This document shows, one piece after another, positions 56,101-63,857 of a DNA stretch of 64,000 nucleotides; the stretch's first letter is position 1, and each line of letters begins with the position of its first letter. The DNA is taken from contig NZ_CP071597.1 in the NCBI RefSeq assembly GCF_017357405.1, positions 2,356,001 to 2,420,000 on the forward strand. Reading direction: 5' to 3'. Made by a program: the position numbers and the translations under genes. The stretch is from Halomontanus rarus (lineage in GTDB: Archaea; Halobacteriota; Halobacteria; Halobacteriales; Natrialbaceae). The notes under the pieces are model-generated. The model searched no databases, was not told the origin of the DNA, and saw only the letters and a program-made list of their open reading frames with translations.

Positions 56101-57358
56101 TCAGTTCGAAGTCGACGGAGAGGTGCGCACTGATACCATCGAGACGTTCGTCGAATCGCGTCTGAGTGACCCACGAGCGGACGACTTCGGGACCCTCGTG
56201 CAGGACCTCGAGGAGTCGGTCTCGGTTCCGTCGATCGACGATTCCGGGGTACCGGTCTCTCGCCCCGTCGAAACTGTCTCGAAACATCCCGCTCCGGATC
56301 ACCTCGTCCGGATCCAGACGGCGGGCGGGCGGGCGCTGACCGTCACGCCGGATCACTCTATGGTGGTCTGGGACGGGAGCGGACTCGAGCGAATCGCCGC
56401 GAGCGAACTCGAGCCGGGTGCGAACGTTCCAGTACCGGCCGGCACTGGCTCGAGCAACGGTCGATCCGTTTCCGCCACCACCGACGGTGGTCGTCCGGCC
56501 CTCGATACCGTCGAACGAACCGAGATCGTTCCCTCGGACGTCGAGTACACGTACTGTCTCACCGTTTCGGAGACGCACACGCTCGTGGCAAACGGTCTCT
56601 GGGCTGGTCAGTGCGACGGCGACGAAGACTGCGTGATGTTACTCCTCGACGGACTCCTGAATTTCAGTAAATCGTTCTTGCCGGACAAACGCGGTGGGAA
56701 GATGGACGCCCCCCTCGTCATGTCCTCGCGGATCGACCCCTCCGAGATCGACGACGAGGCCCACAACATGGACGTCGTCTCCCAGTACCCCCGCGACTTC
56801 TACCTCTCGACCCTCGAGATGGCCGACCCCGGCGCGGTCGACGTCGAGATCGCCGAGGACACCCTCGGCACCGACGAGGAGTACACCGGCTTCGAGCACA
56901 CCCACGACACCACCGACATCGCGATGGGGCCGGACCTCTCGGCGTACAAGACGCTGGGCTCGATGATGGACAAGATGGACGCCCAGCTCGAGCTCGCGCG
57001 CAAACTCGAGGCGGTCGACGAGACGGACGTCGCCGAGCGGGTCATCGAGTACCACTTCCTGCCGGACCTGATCGGGAACCTGCGGGCGTTCTCCCGGCAG
57101 GAGACGCGATGTCTGGACTGCGGCGAGAAGTTCCGGCGGATGCCCCTGACCGAGACCTGTCGGGAGTGTGGCGGCCGGGTCAACCTCACGGTCCACCAGG
57201 GGTCGGTCAACAAGTACATGCAGACCTCGATCAACGTCGCCGAGGAGTACGGCTGTCGGGAGTACACGAAACAGCGACTCGAGGTCCTAGAGCGCTCGCT
57301 CGAGAGCGTCTTCGAAAATGACAAGAACAAGCAGTCCGGCATCGAGGACTTCATGTAG
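53150..57358 (+). CDS. polC: DNA polymerase D large subunit DP2, with a mini-intein
   Basis: 1402 residues including the intein (exteins ~1224). The catalytic subunit of PolD, the archaeal replicative polymerase. N-terminal ARNxRSAGGTAQ-type YYAGPIRSAGGTAQAL; an acidic DADDAADEDEDAEDGGDDE insert at ~285-315; a Cys-rich zinc module (CPDCDTETFENRC, ~727-780); the active-site motif split as RN|intein|CDGDED, then LPDKRGGKMDAPLV; a second zinc ribbon CLDCGEKFRR...CRECGG (~1320-1345); and a PIP-box-like end QSGIEDFM. Its metal-binding aspartates are the two in CDGDED, by analogy to P. abyssi D956 and D958. Both extein halves remain intact and in frame. Confidence 0.95.
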   Translation: MRAEDEQYFERLESRLDEAFDVAEEAKRRGGDPEPEVEIPVARDMADRVENILGIDGVAERVRELEEQMSREEAALALAEDFAEGRVGDYETKAGKIEGAVRTAVALLTEGVVAAPIEGIDKVEILTNDDGTEFVNVYYAGPIRSAGGTAQALSVLVADYTRALVGIEQYVARSEEIERYAEEVALYDKETGLQYTPKDKETKFIAKHLPIMLDGEATGDEEVSGFRDLERVDTNSARGGMCLVMAEGIALKAPKIQRYTRELDEIDWPWLQDLIDGTIGDDAGDGADADDAADEDEDAEDGGDDEPEPDAADDGPAGPVRVEQSKKFLRDLIAGRPVFSHPCAEGGFRLRYGRARNHGFATAGVHPATMHVVDDFLATGTQIKTERPGKAAGVVPVDSIEGPTVRLANGDVRRIDDPEEALEVRNGVEKILDLGEYLVNYGEFVENNHPLAPAGYVFEWWIQDMDAAGADVQAMGDDPRLKLEFPEAEQALEWALEYDAPLHPTYTYQWHDLAVEDFCALADAVSEGRIEDGTLVLEHTDRTRAALESIVIEHHQHDETLEIDDWVPFARTLGCTVPSSVDASVSADWERAIGDGGTRTLDPTAEDETETEPETPLERTWSDDELSERARTWGDGDGDGDETGTNAIEAVNEVAPFSVRERAPTRIGNRMGRPEKSERRDLSPPVHTLFPIGEAGGAQRDVAKAGKHAETMSDTPGVVEVSIGRHRCPDCDTETFENRCPDCNARTEPDYRCPDCETRIEPDDAGRVECAHCDREATCVERTEIDINEQYRDALESVGERENAFEILKGVKGLMSSDQIPEPMEKGILRAKHDVSAFKDGTVRYDMTDLPVSAVRASELDVSAGQLEALGYEEDVHGEPLVHDDQLVELKVQDIVLSDGAAEHVMQIADFIDDLLVQYYGLEPFYEIEDRQDLVGELVFGMAPHTSAATVGRVIGFTSAAVGYAHPFFHAAKRRNCFHPKTEIQFEVDGEVRTDTIETFVESRLSDPRADDFGTLVQDLEESVSVPSIDDSGVPVSRPVETVSKHPAPDHLVRIQTAGGRALTVTPDHSMVVWDGSGLERIAASELEPGANVPVPAGTGSSNGRSVSATTDGGRPALDTVERTEIVPSDVEYTYCLTVSETHTLVANGLWAGQCDGDEDCVMLLLDGLLNFSKSFLPDKRGGKMDAPLVMSSRIDPSEIDDEAHNMDVVSQYPRDFYLSTLEMADPGAVDVEIAEDTLGTDEEYTGFEHTHDTTDIAMGPDLSAYKTLGSMMDKMDAQLELARKLEAVDETDVAERVIEYHFLPDLIGNLRAFSRQETRCLDCGEKFRRMPLTETCRECGGRVNLTVHQGSVNKYMQTSINVAEEYGCREYTKQRLEVLERSLESVFENDKNKQSGIEDFM
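56078..56611 (+). other. mini-intein inside polC (codons 977-1154)
   Basis: 178 residues between N (extein) and C (extein). Block A CFHPKTEIQFEV, block B GGRALTVTPDHSMVV (TxxH), block F EYTYCLTVSETHTLVANG, then GLWAGQ|C. Too short to contain a homing endonuclease and no LAGLIDADG motif is seen. It ends in Gln, not the usual Asn, and the penultimate His is Gly. It sits in the polymerase active site (RN/CDGDED), the same site as in P. abyssi DP2 inteins, where a C-terminal Gln is documented. Confidence 0.9.
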
Positions 57359-57406
57359 GCCGTTTTCGCGTTCGGGTTCGCTTCGCGACCACGCGCTGCT
57401 CACGGA

Positions 57407-57430
57407 CCGGAGCCGTTCGCACGGCTCCGG
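57407..57430 (+). terminator. perfect 10-bp stem-loop after polC
   Basis: CCGGAGCCGT, loop TCGC, ACGGCTCCGG, 49 nt after the stop. It may terminate polC or just stabilise its 3' end. No T tract follows. Confidence 0.4.
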
Positions 57431-57585
57431 GAGCTCACTTCTGAATCGAATTCTCGCGGCGTCTCCGTGAGCGTCGGGAACTCGATCTCCCGACGCCCGG
57501 CGGGGATCGAGACGTACTCCCGGCCGCTGACGTGACGAATCGTCGATTCGCCGCCTCGAGTGGCCGAGTAACAATGCGCGCTGTG

Positions 57586-57594
57586 GCTTTATTG
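57586..57594 (+). promoter_or_regulatory. TATA-like box for the first rubredoxin-like gene
   Basis: GCTTTATTG, centred 28 nt before the ATG at 57618. Confidence 0.55.
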
Positions 57595-57617
57595 CGCTTC
57601 GCGGTGTCCGTTCGGTC

Positions 57618-57956
57618 ATGGGAGACACAGGCGAAACACCGGCCAGAGATGGCGACGCGGAGGCCGTCGAAGCGCTCGACGATGTCGAGTTCGGCGAGGT
57701 GGTCTACGACGAGGACGGGAACGAACTCGGAACGGTTCGGGGCTTCGACCGGAGCGGCTTCTTCGTGACGACTCGAGAGGGCGTCGAGTCGCTGTCGGTC
57801 GAACACGCGGTTTCTCCGTCGCAGTTCGGCGAGGCCCAGTTGATGTGGCGGTGTATCGAGTGCGGCGAGATGGGCGAGATCGACGAGGGCGTTCCCGAGG
57901 AGTGTCCTAACTGTGGCGTCGAGAAAGAGAGTCTGATGTACTGGACGGAAGATTGA
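57618..57956 (+). CDS. rubredoxin-like zinc-ribbon protein (copy 1)
   Basis: 112 residues. A PRC-barrel-like beta region (VEFGEVVYDEDGNELGTVRGFD, then GFFVTTREGVESLSVEHAVS) followed by a ribbon with CIECGEMGEIDEG...CPNCG (two CxxC pairs), ending SLMYWTED. This matches haloarchaeal rubredoxin-like proteins (DUF7130-like in my memory). It could bind iron or zinc; a redox role is inferred. Its own promoter lies upstream. Confidence 0.75.
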   Translation: MGDTGETPARDGDAEAVEALDDVEFGEVVYDEDGNELGTVRGFDRSGFFVTTREGVESLSVEHAVSPSQFGEAQLMWRCIECGEMGEIDEGVPEECPNCGVEKESLMYWTED

Positions 57957-57982
57957 GGTCGTCGACTGATTCTGCCGACCGG

Positions 57983-57991
57983 CTTTATACC
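57983..57991 (+). promoter_or_regulatory. TATA-like box for the second rubredoxin-like gene
   Basis: CTTTATACC, centred 27 nt before the ATG at 58014, showing that the copies are separately expressed. Confidence 0.6.
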
Positions 57992-58013
57992 GCTGCGTGT
58001 GGTAGCACATCTC

Positions 58014-58313
58014 ATGAAAGATAGCGCCAGAACCACCAGACACGGATTCGGAGCGGCAGTGTACGTCGAGGACGGGACGAAGATCGGCACGGTTCGCGGC
58101 ATCGACGAGAACGGTGTCCACGTCACGTTTCGGGAGGGACTCGAGGAACTTAGCGTCGAACACGTCCGTTCGACGCCGGATTTCGGTGAGGCGGAACTGA
58201 TGTGGAAGTGCCGCGAGTGCGGCAGAATGGGCGAACTCGATCGGGATCTTCCCGAGGAGTGTCCCGACTGCGGCGCGAGCAAGGAACAGCTGTACTACTG
58301 GACCGAGGACTGA
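58014..58313 (+). CDS. rubredoxin-like zinc-ribbon protein (copy 2)
   Basis: 99 residues, paralogue of the preceding gene: AVYVEDGTKIGTVRGIDENG, VTFREGLEELSVEHVRS, LMWKCRECGRMGELD...CPDCG, ending YYWTED. All four Cys are kept. The shorter N-terminus lacks the first copy's extension. The ATG at 58014 is preferred over GTG 57999 because of the TATA spacing. Tandem duplication with separate promoters. Confidence 0.8.
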   Translation: MKDSARTTRHGFGAAVYVEDGTKIGTVRGIDENGVHVTFREGLEELSVEHVRSTPDFGEAELMWKCRECGRMGELDRDLPEECPDCGASKEQLYYWTED

Positions 58314-58415
58314 GACCGACGCTCTGAGTACTCCTACTCCTCTCGTTACGTTCGGGCGACTCCCCCGGTCCCGTTCACAGGGACGACTCGAGCACATCGA
58401 CCGATCCGAGCGTAC

Positions 58416-58425
58416 CGATTTATCC
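58416..58425 (+). promoter_or_regulatory. TATA-like box for the ketopantoate reductase gene
   Basis: CGATTTATCC, centred 28 nt before the ATG at 58449. Confidence 0.6.
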
Positions 58426-58448
58426 GTCTCCGCGCACCTTCTCGAGGC

Positions 58449-59348
58449 ATGGAGATCGTCGTGTTCGGAGCCGGCAGTCTAGGGAGCCTCGTCGGGGGGT
58501 TGCTCGCACAGGTACACGACGTGACGCTGGTCGCACGGGCCGCTCACGCCGACGCGATCCGCGAGCACGGCCTCGAGCTCGCAGGCGAGTTCGACGCGGT
58601 CGTCCACCCCGAGGTGACGACCGACGGGAGCGATCTCGGGGCCGATCTCGCGGTCGTGACGGTCAAATCGTTCGACACCGAGGCGGCGGCGCGGACGCTC
58701 TCGACCGGCCGGTTCGACGCCGTTTGCTCGCTCCAGAACGGGATGGGAAACGAAGCCGCGCTCGCGACACACCTCGACGCCCCTATTCTCGCGGGGACGG
58801 CGACCTACGGCGCCGTGCTCCGCGAACCCGGCGTCGTCGACTGCACCGGCCTCGGGGAACTCGTTCTCGGTCCCGCCGACGGCGGCACCTCGCCGATCGC
58901 CGACCGAGTCGGTTCGGCCTTCGACGCCGCGGGCCTCGAGACCGTCGTCGCCGACGACATGCCCCGCAGACTGTGGGAGAAACTCGCGGTCAACGCCGGG
59001 ATCAACGCCGTCACGGCGCTCGCGCGGACCGACAACGGGGCGGTCCTCGAGCGACCGGCGACGGAACTCGCGCGGGCTGCGACCCGCGAGGTCGCGAGGA
59101 CGGCCCGCACCCACGACGTCGGACTCTCGAACCGGGAGGCGCTCGCCGCGATGGAGTCGGTCGCCGAGCGGACGGCCGCCAACGCGTCTTCGATGCGCCA
59201 GGACGTTCGAGCGGGGCGACGAACCGAGATCGACGCGATCAACGGGTTCGTGGTCGACAGGGCCGACGACGCGGGACTCGAGGTGCCGACGAACCGGTTG
59301 CTCGCGGCGCTGATTCGAACGTGGGAGCGAGGGCGGGGGGTTCGGTAG
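58449..59348 (+). CDS. panE: 2-dehydropantoate 2-reductase
   Basis: 299 residues. Reduces ketopantoate to pantoate for coenzyme A. NADP-binding IVVFGAGSLGSLVGGLLA, SLQNGMGNEAALA, GTATYGAVLREPG, and the catalytic Lys helix PRRLWEKLAVNAGINAVTAL. C-terminal TEIDAINGFVVD with the Ser/Asp-type substrate site. A haloarchaeal type, consistent with archaeal CoA synthesis. Monocistronic. Confidence 0.9.
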   Translation: MEIVVFGAGSLGSLVGGLLAQVHDVTLVARAAHADAIREHGLELAGEFDAVVHPEVTTDGSDLGADLAVVTVKSFDTEAAARTLSTGRFDAVCSLQNGMGNEAALATHLDAPILAGTATYGAVLREPGVVDCTGLGELVLGPADGGTSPIADRVGSAFDAAGLETVVADDMPRRLWEKLAVNAGINAVTALARTDNGAVLERPATELARAATREVARTARTHDVGLSNREALAAMESVAERTAANASSMRQDVRAGRRTEIDAINGFVVDRADDAGLEVPTNRLLAALIRTWERGRGVR

Positions 59349-59388
59349 TCGTCCGCCGGCGTTCTGCGGTCTGGAGACGCCTCGATTT

Positions 59389-59429
59389 CTCACTCACTCT
59401 CTTTCACTCTCTCACTCTCTCTCACTTTC
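59389..59429. repeat. CT-rich short repeat between panE and cysE
   Basis: CACTCTC/TCACTC-type units with a 6-10 bp period, between convergent genes. It may be slippage-made or contribute to 3' ends. Confidence 0.4.
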
Positions 59430-59937
59430 GATCGATCCGCTCGGCGGGAACGCCCGCGACCGACGCACCGTCTTCGACCGACTCGAGGACCACGGCACCG
59501 GCGCCGACGGACGCCTCCGCGCCGATCGTGATGTCGCCCAGCAGCGTCGCGTTCGCGCCGATGTCGACGCCGTTTTCGACCGTCGGGTGTCGCTTCACCG
59601 GTTCGTCGACGTTTCCGCCGAGCGTGACGCCGTGGTGCAGGTGCACGTCGTCGCCGACGATCGCCGTCTCGCCGACGACGACGCCCATGCCGTGGTCGAT
59701 CGTAACCCGGCGACCGATCTCGGCGGCCGGGTGGATTTCGACACCGGTCGCCCCGCGGACGAAGTGGGCCAGCAGTCGTGCCGTGAGCCGCCAGCCTCGA
59801 TCCCAGAGGCCGTGTGCCACTCGATGCGCCCAGACGGCGTGGAGTCCGGGATAACACAGCAGCACCTCGAGCGGCCGCTTCGCCGCCGGGTCGCGGGCTA
59901 GCATCGCCCGGACGTCCTCACGGATGCGCTCGAGCAT
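59422..59937 (-). CDS. cysE: serine O-acetyltransferase
   Basis: 171 residues, left-handed beta-helix enzyme making O-acetylserine. Characteristic FHPAAEIG-type IHPAAEIGRRVTIDHGMGVVVGETA, DVHLHHGVTLGG, then HPTVENGVDIGANATLLGDITIG. It lacks the long N-terminal domain of E. coli CysE. No cysK adjacent. The C-terminal end is VAGVPAERIDRK. Confidence 0.9.
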   Translation of the reverse strand: MLERIREDVRAMLARDPAAKRPLEVLLCYPGLHAVWAHRVAHGLWDRGWRLTARLLAHFVRGATGVEIHPAAEIGRRVTIDHGMGVVVGETAIVGDDVHLHHGVTLGGNVDEPVKRHPTVENGVDIGANATLLGDITIGAEASVGAGAVVLESVEDGASVAGVPAERIDRK

Positions 59938-60573
59938 ACCTCGGTCTCGACGTCGAGAGTGTCGTCACGTTCCCGCCACGCCGAGGCCCGCCTCGAGCAG
60001 TGGGTCGAACGGCCGACGGAGAAAGGATAGGAACCCGACAACACCCGTTCGAAGCGTCACGACGCTGGTTTCGGCCGGTACGTCCGACGTGGATGGTGTC
60101 GGTGTCCACCATACGAACCGTTTCGACCGGCCCCGTATAAAGTCTCGACGACTCGCCGTCGGTCGACGGTCCGCTCGTCCGCTCTTCGGACTGTTCGTCT
60201 TCCCGTGGATCGACGCTCGGTTCCCACCGATCGCTCGAGCGCCGGGTCGCTTCGGTGACCGGTGTCGCCGACGGTCACCGGTCTCCTGAACGCACGATCG
60301 CTGTCGTGAATCGTTTCAGCGTTGCTCTCGGACGAAGGACGGTCGACGACACTAACTACCACAATAAATAATTTACTATGGGTAGTACGTGATTGACTCG
60401 ACCGATCCGTCAGAACCGGTCCGACCGCGACGAACCGGTTCGCTCCGTCGTGATCCTCCCGGAACCGGGCGCTCGAGTGTGCTCTGGCGGCGCGTCCGCT
60501 CGCTCTCGAGTCGAGTCTCGAAAAATACGGACACTCGGTCGACGGGTCGTCGAAGCGAGTTCGTCGGATCGAT
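59938..60573. other. gene-free stretch
   Basis: No supported gene. Open frames on both strands are basic/arginine-rich and unlike haloarchaeal proteins. 60355-60390 is AT-rich with an AATAAATAATTTAC core and could be a promoter, but no clear start follows. Confidence 0.5.
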
Positions 60574-60936
60574 TCAGAACGGCGCCTGCGGGCCTTCGTC
60601 GCTGTCGCCGTCGTCGTCGACCGTCTCACCGGGGAAGGAGGGGCTCATGCCACCGCCGTGTCCGCCGGAGCCGCCTTCCATGCCGGTCTGGGCGTTGACC
60701 TTGGTGATCTCCGGAATCTCCTTGACCATCCGGCTCTTGATCGCCTGGATCGTCATCGGCGAGATCCCGCAGCCGCTGCAGGCACCGCCGAGCGCGATCG
60801 ACACTTCGCCGGTCTCGCGGTCGATATCCTGAATGGCCGCGCTCCCGCCGTGCATCTGGATCTGCGGGAAGTTCCGTCGCAGGAAGTTCGCGACACGCTC
60901 CTCGAGGTCGTCTCCGTCTTGGGTCTCCGTGCTCAT
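60574..60936 (-). CDS. NifU C-terminal-type Fe-S scaffold protein
   Basis: 120 residues. The NifU domain covers ~10-85: VANFLRRNFPQIQMHGGSAAIQD, ALGGACSGCGISPMTIQAI with the CxxC cluster pair, then PEITKV. A Gly/Asp-rich tail (GMEGGSGGHGGGMS) follows. It probably assembles or carries Fe-S clusters. The ATG at 60936 is the family start. Confidence 0.9.
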   Translation of the reverse strand: MSTETQDGDDLEERVANFLRRNFPQIQMHGGSAAIQDIDRETGEVSIALGGACSGCGISPMTIQAIKSRMVKEIPEITKVNAQTGMEGGSGGHGGGMSPSFPGETVDDDGDSDEGPQAPF

Positions 60937-61034
60937 GATCCGATGTTGGTGGCCAGCCTCCTTAGGCCTTCCGTCGTCAGTGTTCGGTCGACGGACTCAG
61001 CCCGAGTGTCGGTCGTCTGGCTTACCGATGCGCG

Positions 61035-61349
61035 TCAGAACCCGAACACGCGCTGGAGTTCCGACTCGATCTCCTCGACGTACGTCTCGAGGACCGTCTC
61101 GAACTTTTCTTTTTCGACGAGAACGCCGGTAAGCCGGTCGTACGGGTCGTCGGGAAGGTCGATACGGAACTCGCCGTCGCCTTCGTAGAAGGGCTCGCTC
61201 TCGTTCAACACCTGCTGGTCGATGCCGTGGATCAACTCGGAGTCGTAGCGGTCGTTCATCCGATTGAACGCGTTCTTGTACGCCTGCTGGAGTTCCGGGA
61301 AGTAGTTGGCGTACTTGTCTTCGAACTTCTCGGGGTCGAAGTCGGCCAT
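61035..61349 (-). CDS. acidic orphan of a haloarchaeal family
   Basis: 104 residues: MADFDPEKFEDKYANYFPELQQAYKNAF, then GEFRIDLPDDPYDRLTGVLVEKEKFETVLETYVEEIESEL. Helical, acidic, no known motif. I recall such proteins as a conserved haloarchaeal DUF (DUF5783). Start supported by a TTTTGT-type TATA ~27 nt upstream. Confidence 0.75.
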   Translation of the reverse strand: MADFDPEKFEDKYANYFPELQQAYKNAFNRMNDRYDSELIHGIDQQVLNESEPFYEGDGEFRIDLPDDPYDRLTGVLVEKEKFETVLETYVEEIESELQRVFGF

Positions 61350-61504
61350 ATCCGAACGGATGGAAGGCGAGGACAAAAGTCGGCCGGTCGGCCGCCGTCG
61401 TCGCCGGTCGACCGCGTCTTTCACAACGGTTGATACGGTATTGTCTCCCTACATACGTGGGATGCGAACGCAAGCCGAATCCACACCCTCCTCTCTCGCG
61501 TCAG

Positions 61505-61912
61505 ATGGATTGCATGCCTCCCGATCAGAACCCCATTCCGCGGGACGAACTCCCGCCTGCGTGGGGACTGGCCGACCACTGCGACGAGTACGTCGAGTAC
61601 CGTCGGAATCGGCCGTCGATCGAGCTGATCGCCGCCCAGACCGACGCCGACCACTCGCATCCCGTACTCGGCCTCGAGCGATGCTGGGAGCTTCGCTACC
61701 GCTACCCGATCGGCGAAGTCCCGGTGTCAGATTCCGTCGGTCGCGTCTCGACGCGGCACGCCGCTCTCTCGGGGCTTCTCGAGTGTATGCACCGTATCCA
61801 CAACCGGGTCGAAGACCTCCACGATCCGCTCGAGATTCAGGCCGTCCTCGACGGCGTCTCTCTGGGGAACGTCGTTCCGGACGGGACGTCGAAAGCGCCG
61901 TATCGTCACTGA
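61505..61912 (+). CDS. orphan protein
   Basis: 135 residues: MDCMPPDQNPIPRDELPPAWGLADHC, LIAAQTDADHSHPVLGLERCWELRYRYPIG, and a C-terminal helix LLECMHRIHNRVEDLHDPLEIQAVLDG. Cys and His are scattered, no paired metal motif. A start at 61514 is equally possible. Function unknown. Confidence 0.6.
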   Translation: MDCMPPDQNPIPRDELPPAWGLADHCDEYVEYRRNRPSIELIAAQTDADHSHPVLGLERCWELRYRYPIGEVPVSDSVGRVSTRHAALSGLLECMHRIHNRVEDLHDPLEIQAVLDGVSLGNVVPDGTSKAPYRH

Positions 61913-62448
61913 CTCTCAGACCGACGGTGGTCTCTCACCGCTTCGATGCTGGACGGGTCTCGTCGGTTTCCGCACGGGTATTCGTCCCGATATCCAACTA
62001 TGTCTGATTAAATAGTACTCAGCGTTCCCATACGAAATACTACAATAGTACTCATCTCTGCTCTCCTCTCGGAGATGTGGTCGTCGAACGAACCACGCCT
62101 CGGCCGGTCCTCGACCGATCGGATGGGACTTTTCGGCGATCTCTTCTCCGTATCTCTCTCCCTGCACTGACACTCAGTTGGCGTACCCGATTCGTAACTA
62201 TCGTCTTAGTTTATTCCGCGTACCGCTCTCAAATGGCGGATAAACGGCCGTAACCGATGGTGGTCGATCGCGACTCGACTCTGATCGTGTTTTGATCCGC
62301 CGAATCAAAATTCGAGACATTAGTTCAGAATTCAACCTACATCTATGATTTCGATAATGAATAGAAAGGCATCATACCGGCCGTCTAGAACTCGGCCGTT
62401 TCCGAGTGCAGCGAGAACCAGTGACTCGAGTCGTCGATCGAACTGGGT
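61913..62448. other. gene-free stretch
   Basis: No supported gene. AT-rich around 61995-62055 and 62195-62360; an 85-codon open frame at 61916-62173 (minus) has no recognisable features. Confidence 0.5.
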
Positions 62449-63567
62449 TCAGCGTTCGATATCGTCCTCGGTCTCAGTATCGCTCGCGCCTTCGATATCG
62501 ATCGTTTCACCGCGATCTGCGGCCTCGTGAATCGCTTCGATCGTCCGCATGTCCTCGAGTCCGTGCCGGCCGTCGGGGCGGATGTTTCCGCCGGTGAGGA
62601 CGCGGTCGGCGAAGTAGTCGAACTCCTCGCGCATCTCCTCGGTCGCCTCGAAGTCGACGTCCTCGATCTCGGCTCGCAGACTCCCTTTCGAGACGTGTAA
62701 CGTCGCTTCACCGTGGAACGCCGGCGACAACTCGAGTTGTCCCTCTGTCCCGACGATCTTGAGGTGGGTGTCGGCCTGAGCGTTCTGGCTCGCCGTGCAA
62801 CTCAACGGAATCCCACCCTCGAGGGTAAGCGTGAACGAGGCGAACTCGTCTGGGACGTCGGCGAACGCGTCGTGTTCGGAGCGCATCCGAGCCGTCGCGT
62901 CCACGGGATCGCGCCCGAGGACGAATCGGGCGGTGTTGATCGGGTAGATCCCCAGATCCATCACGCTCGTCCCGTAGCCCGTCACGTCGGGGTTCAGCCG
63001 CCACTGATCTGGATCGGGGATCATTTCGAGGACCGGTTGGGTGTTGTTGCCGTAGACGTGCACGGGCTCGCCGATGAACCCGCTCTCGACGAGTTCTTTC
63101 GCCCGGCGAACCGCGGGTTCGGTGTGCATTCGGTAGGCGGTCATCAGGGGAATCCCGGCGTCCTTGGCGGCCGTAACTAGTTTCTCGGCGCGCTCGACGT
63201 TCGCCTCGAGCGGTTTCTCACAGAGGACTGCCTTGTCGTGATCGGCGGCCGTCTCGACGTACTCCAGGTGGAAGGCGTTCGGCGTGCCGACGTAGACGGC
63301 GTCGTAGGCGTCGACGGCCGCACCGTCGTGGTACTCGTCGTAGGTCAGCCCCCGCTCGGCACCGTGTTCGTCGGCCAGTCGCCGAGCTTTCTCCGTCGAG
63401 CTGCTGACGAGGACGGTCGTTTCACAGAGGTCCGAGTCCTCGATCGCGGGGATCGCGACGTCGACGGTCCACCAGCCGAGTCCGATTAGTGCGAGCCTGA
63501 CAGTCCCCTCGGTGGTCGTCTGCCAGTCCCGTTCCGCGTATCGCTCGAGTCCAGTTCCGAGATCCAT
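62449..63567 (-). CDS. Gfo/Idh/MocA-family dehydrogenase, probably D-xylose dehydrogenase-like
   Basis: 372 residues. N-terminal Rossmann fold LALIGLGWWTVDVAIPAIED, VYVGTPNAFHLEYVETAADHDKAVLCEKPLEANVERAE (with the EKP motif), AYRMHTEPAVRRAKELV, and a C-terminal SCTASQNAQADTHLKIVGTEGQLEL. It resembles the haloarchaeal Gfo6/XacA NADP-dependent D-xylose dehydrogenases, but the substrate is inferred. A TATA-like box at 63591-63600 supports the ATG. It is divergent from the last gene of the window. Confidence 0.75.
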   Translation of the reverse strand: MDLGTGLERYAERDWQTTTEGTVRLALIGLGWWTVDVAIPAIEDSDLCETTVLVSSSTEKARRLADEHGAERGLTYDEYHDGAAVDAYDAVYVGTPNAFHLEYVETAADHDKAVLCEKPLEANVERAEKLVTAAKDAGIPLMTAYRMHTEPAVRRAKELVESGFIGEPVHVYGNNTQPVLEMIPDPDQWRLNPDVTGYGTSVMDLGIYPINTARFVLGRDPVDATARMRSEHDAFADVPDEFASFTLTLEGGIPLSCTASQNAQADTHLKIVGTEGQLELSPAFHGEATLHVSKGSLRAEIEDVDFEATEEMREEFDYFADRVLTGGNIRPDGRHGLEDMRTIEAIHEAADRGETIDIEGASDTETEDDIER

Positions 63568-63590
63568 ACGGGTTCATGTCGCGAGGGGGA

Positions 63591-63600
63591 GTAAAACCGT
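63591..63600 (-). promoter_or_regulatory. TATA-like box for the Gfo/Idh/MocA gene
   Basis: ACGGTTTTAC on the minus strand, ~28 nt before the ATG at 63567. Confidence 0.5.
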
Positions 63601-63825
63601 TCGGATCGGATACCGGACGAGACTCCCCTCGTGGTACTCCACACCATCGAGAGGGTACGGCCGAACCCGCTCCCGGAACCGTCCGCGATCCGCTATAGTA
63701 ACAATCGAAACGGTTCGCACACCGATCGCACAGCCCTCGAGACGTTCGAGATAACCGAAATCGACCGGTAGTCCGGTCGTGACTGCCCCCGTTCCGTCCG
63801 ACGTCACGTCGGCGACCGATCTCAT

Positions 63826-63835
63826 GATATTTAGG
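63826..63835 (+). promoter_or_regulatory. TATA-like box for the dehydratase-like gene
   Basis: GATATTTAGG, centred 27 nt before the ATG at 63858. Confidence 0.6.
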
Positions 63836-63857
63836 GTCGTCGCACGAACGGTGGTCT

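Noticed and set aside
60057..60629. 190-codon frame (minus)
   Set aside because: Arginine/threonine-rich, not acidic, overlaps the NifU-type gene end; no motif.
61916..62173. 85-codon frame (minus)
   Set aside because: No motif, no promoter, composition atypical.
63574..63825. 83-codon frame (minus) between the sugar-pathway genes
   Set aside because: Not acidic, no motif, and overlaps the promoter areas of both divergent genes; could be real but unsupported.
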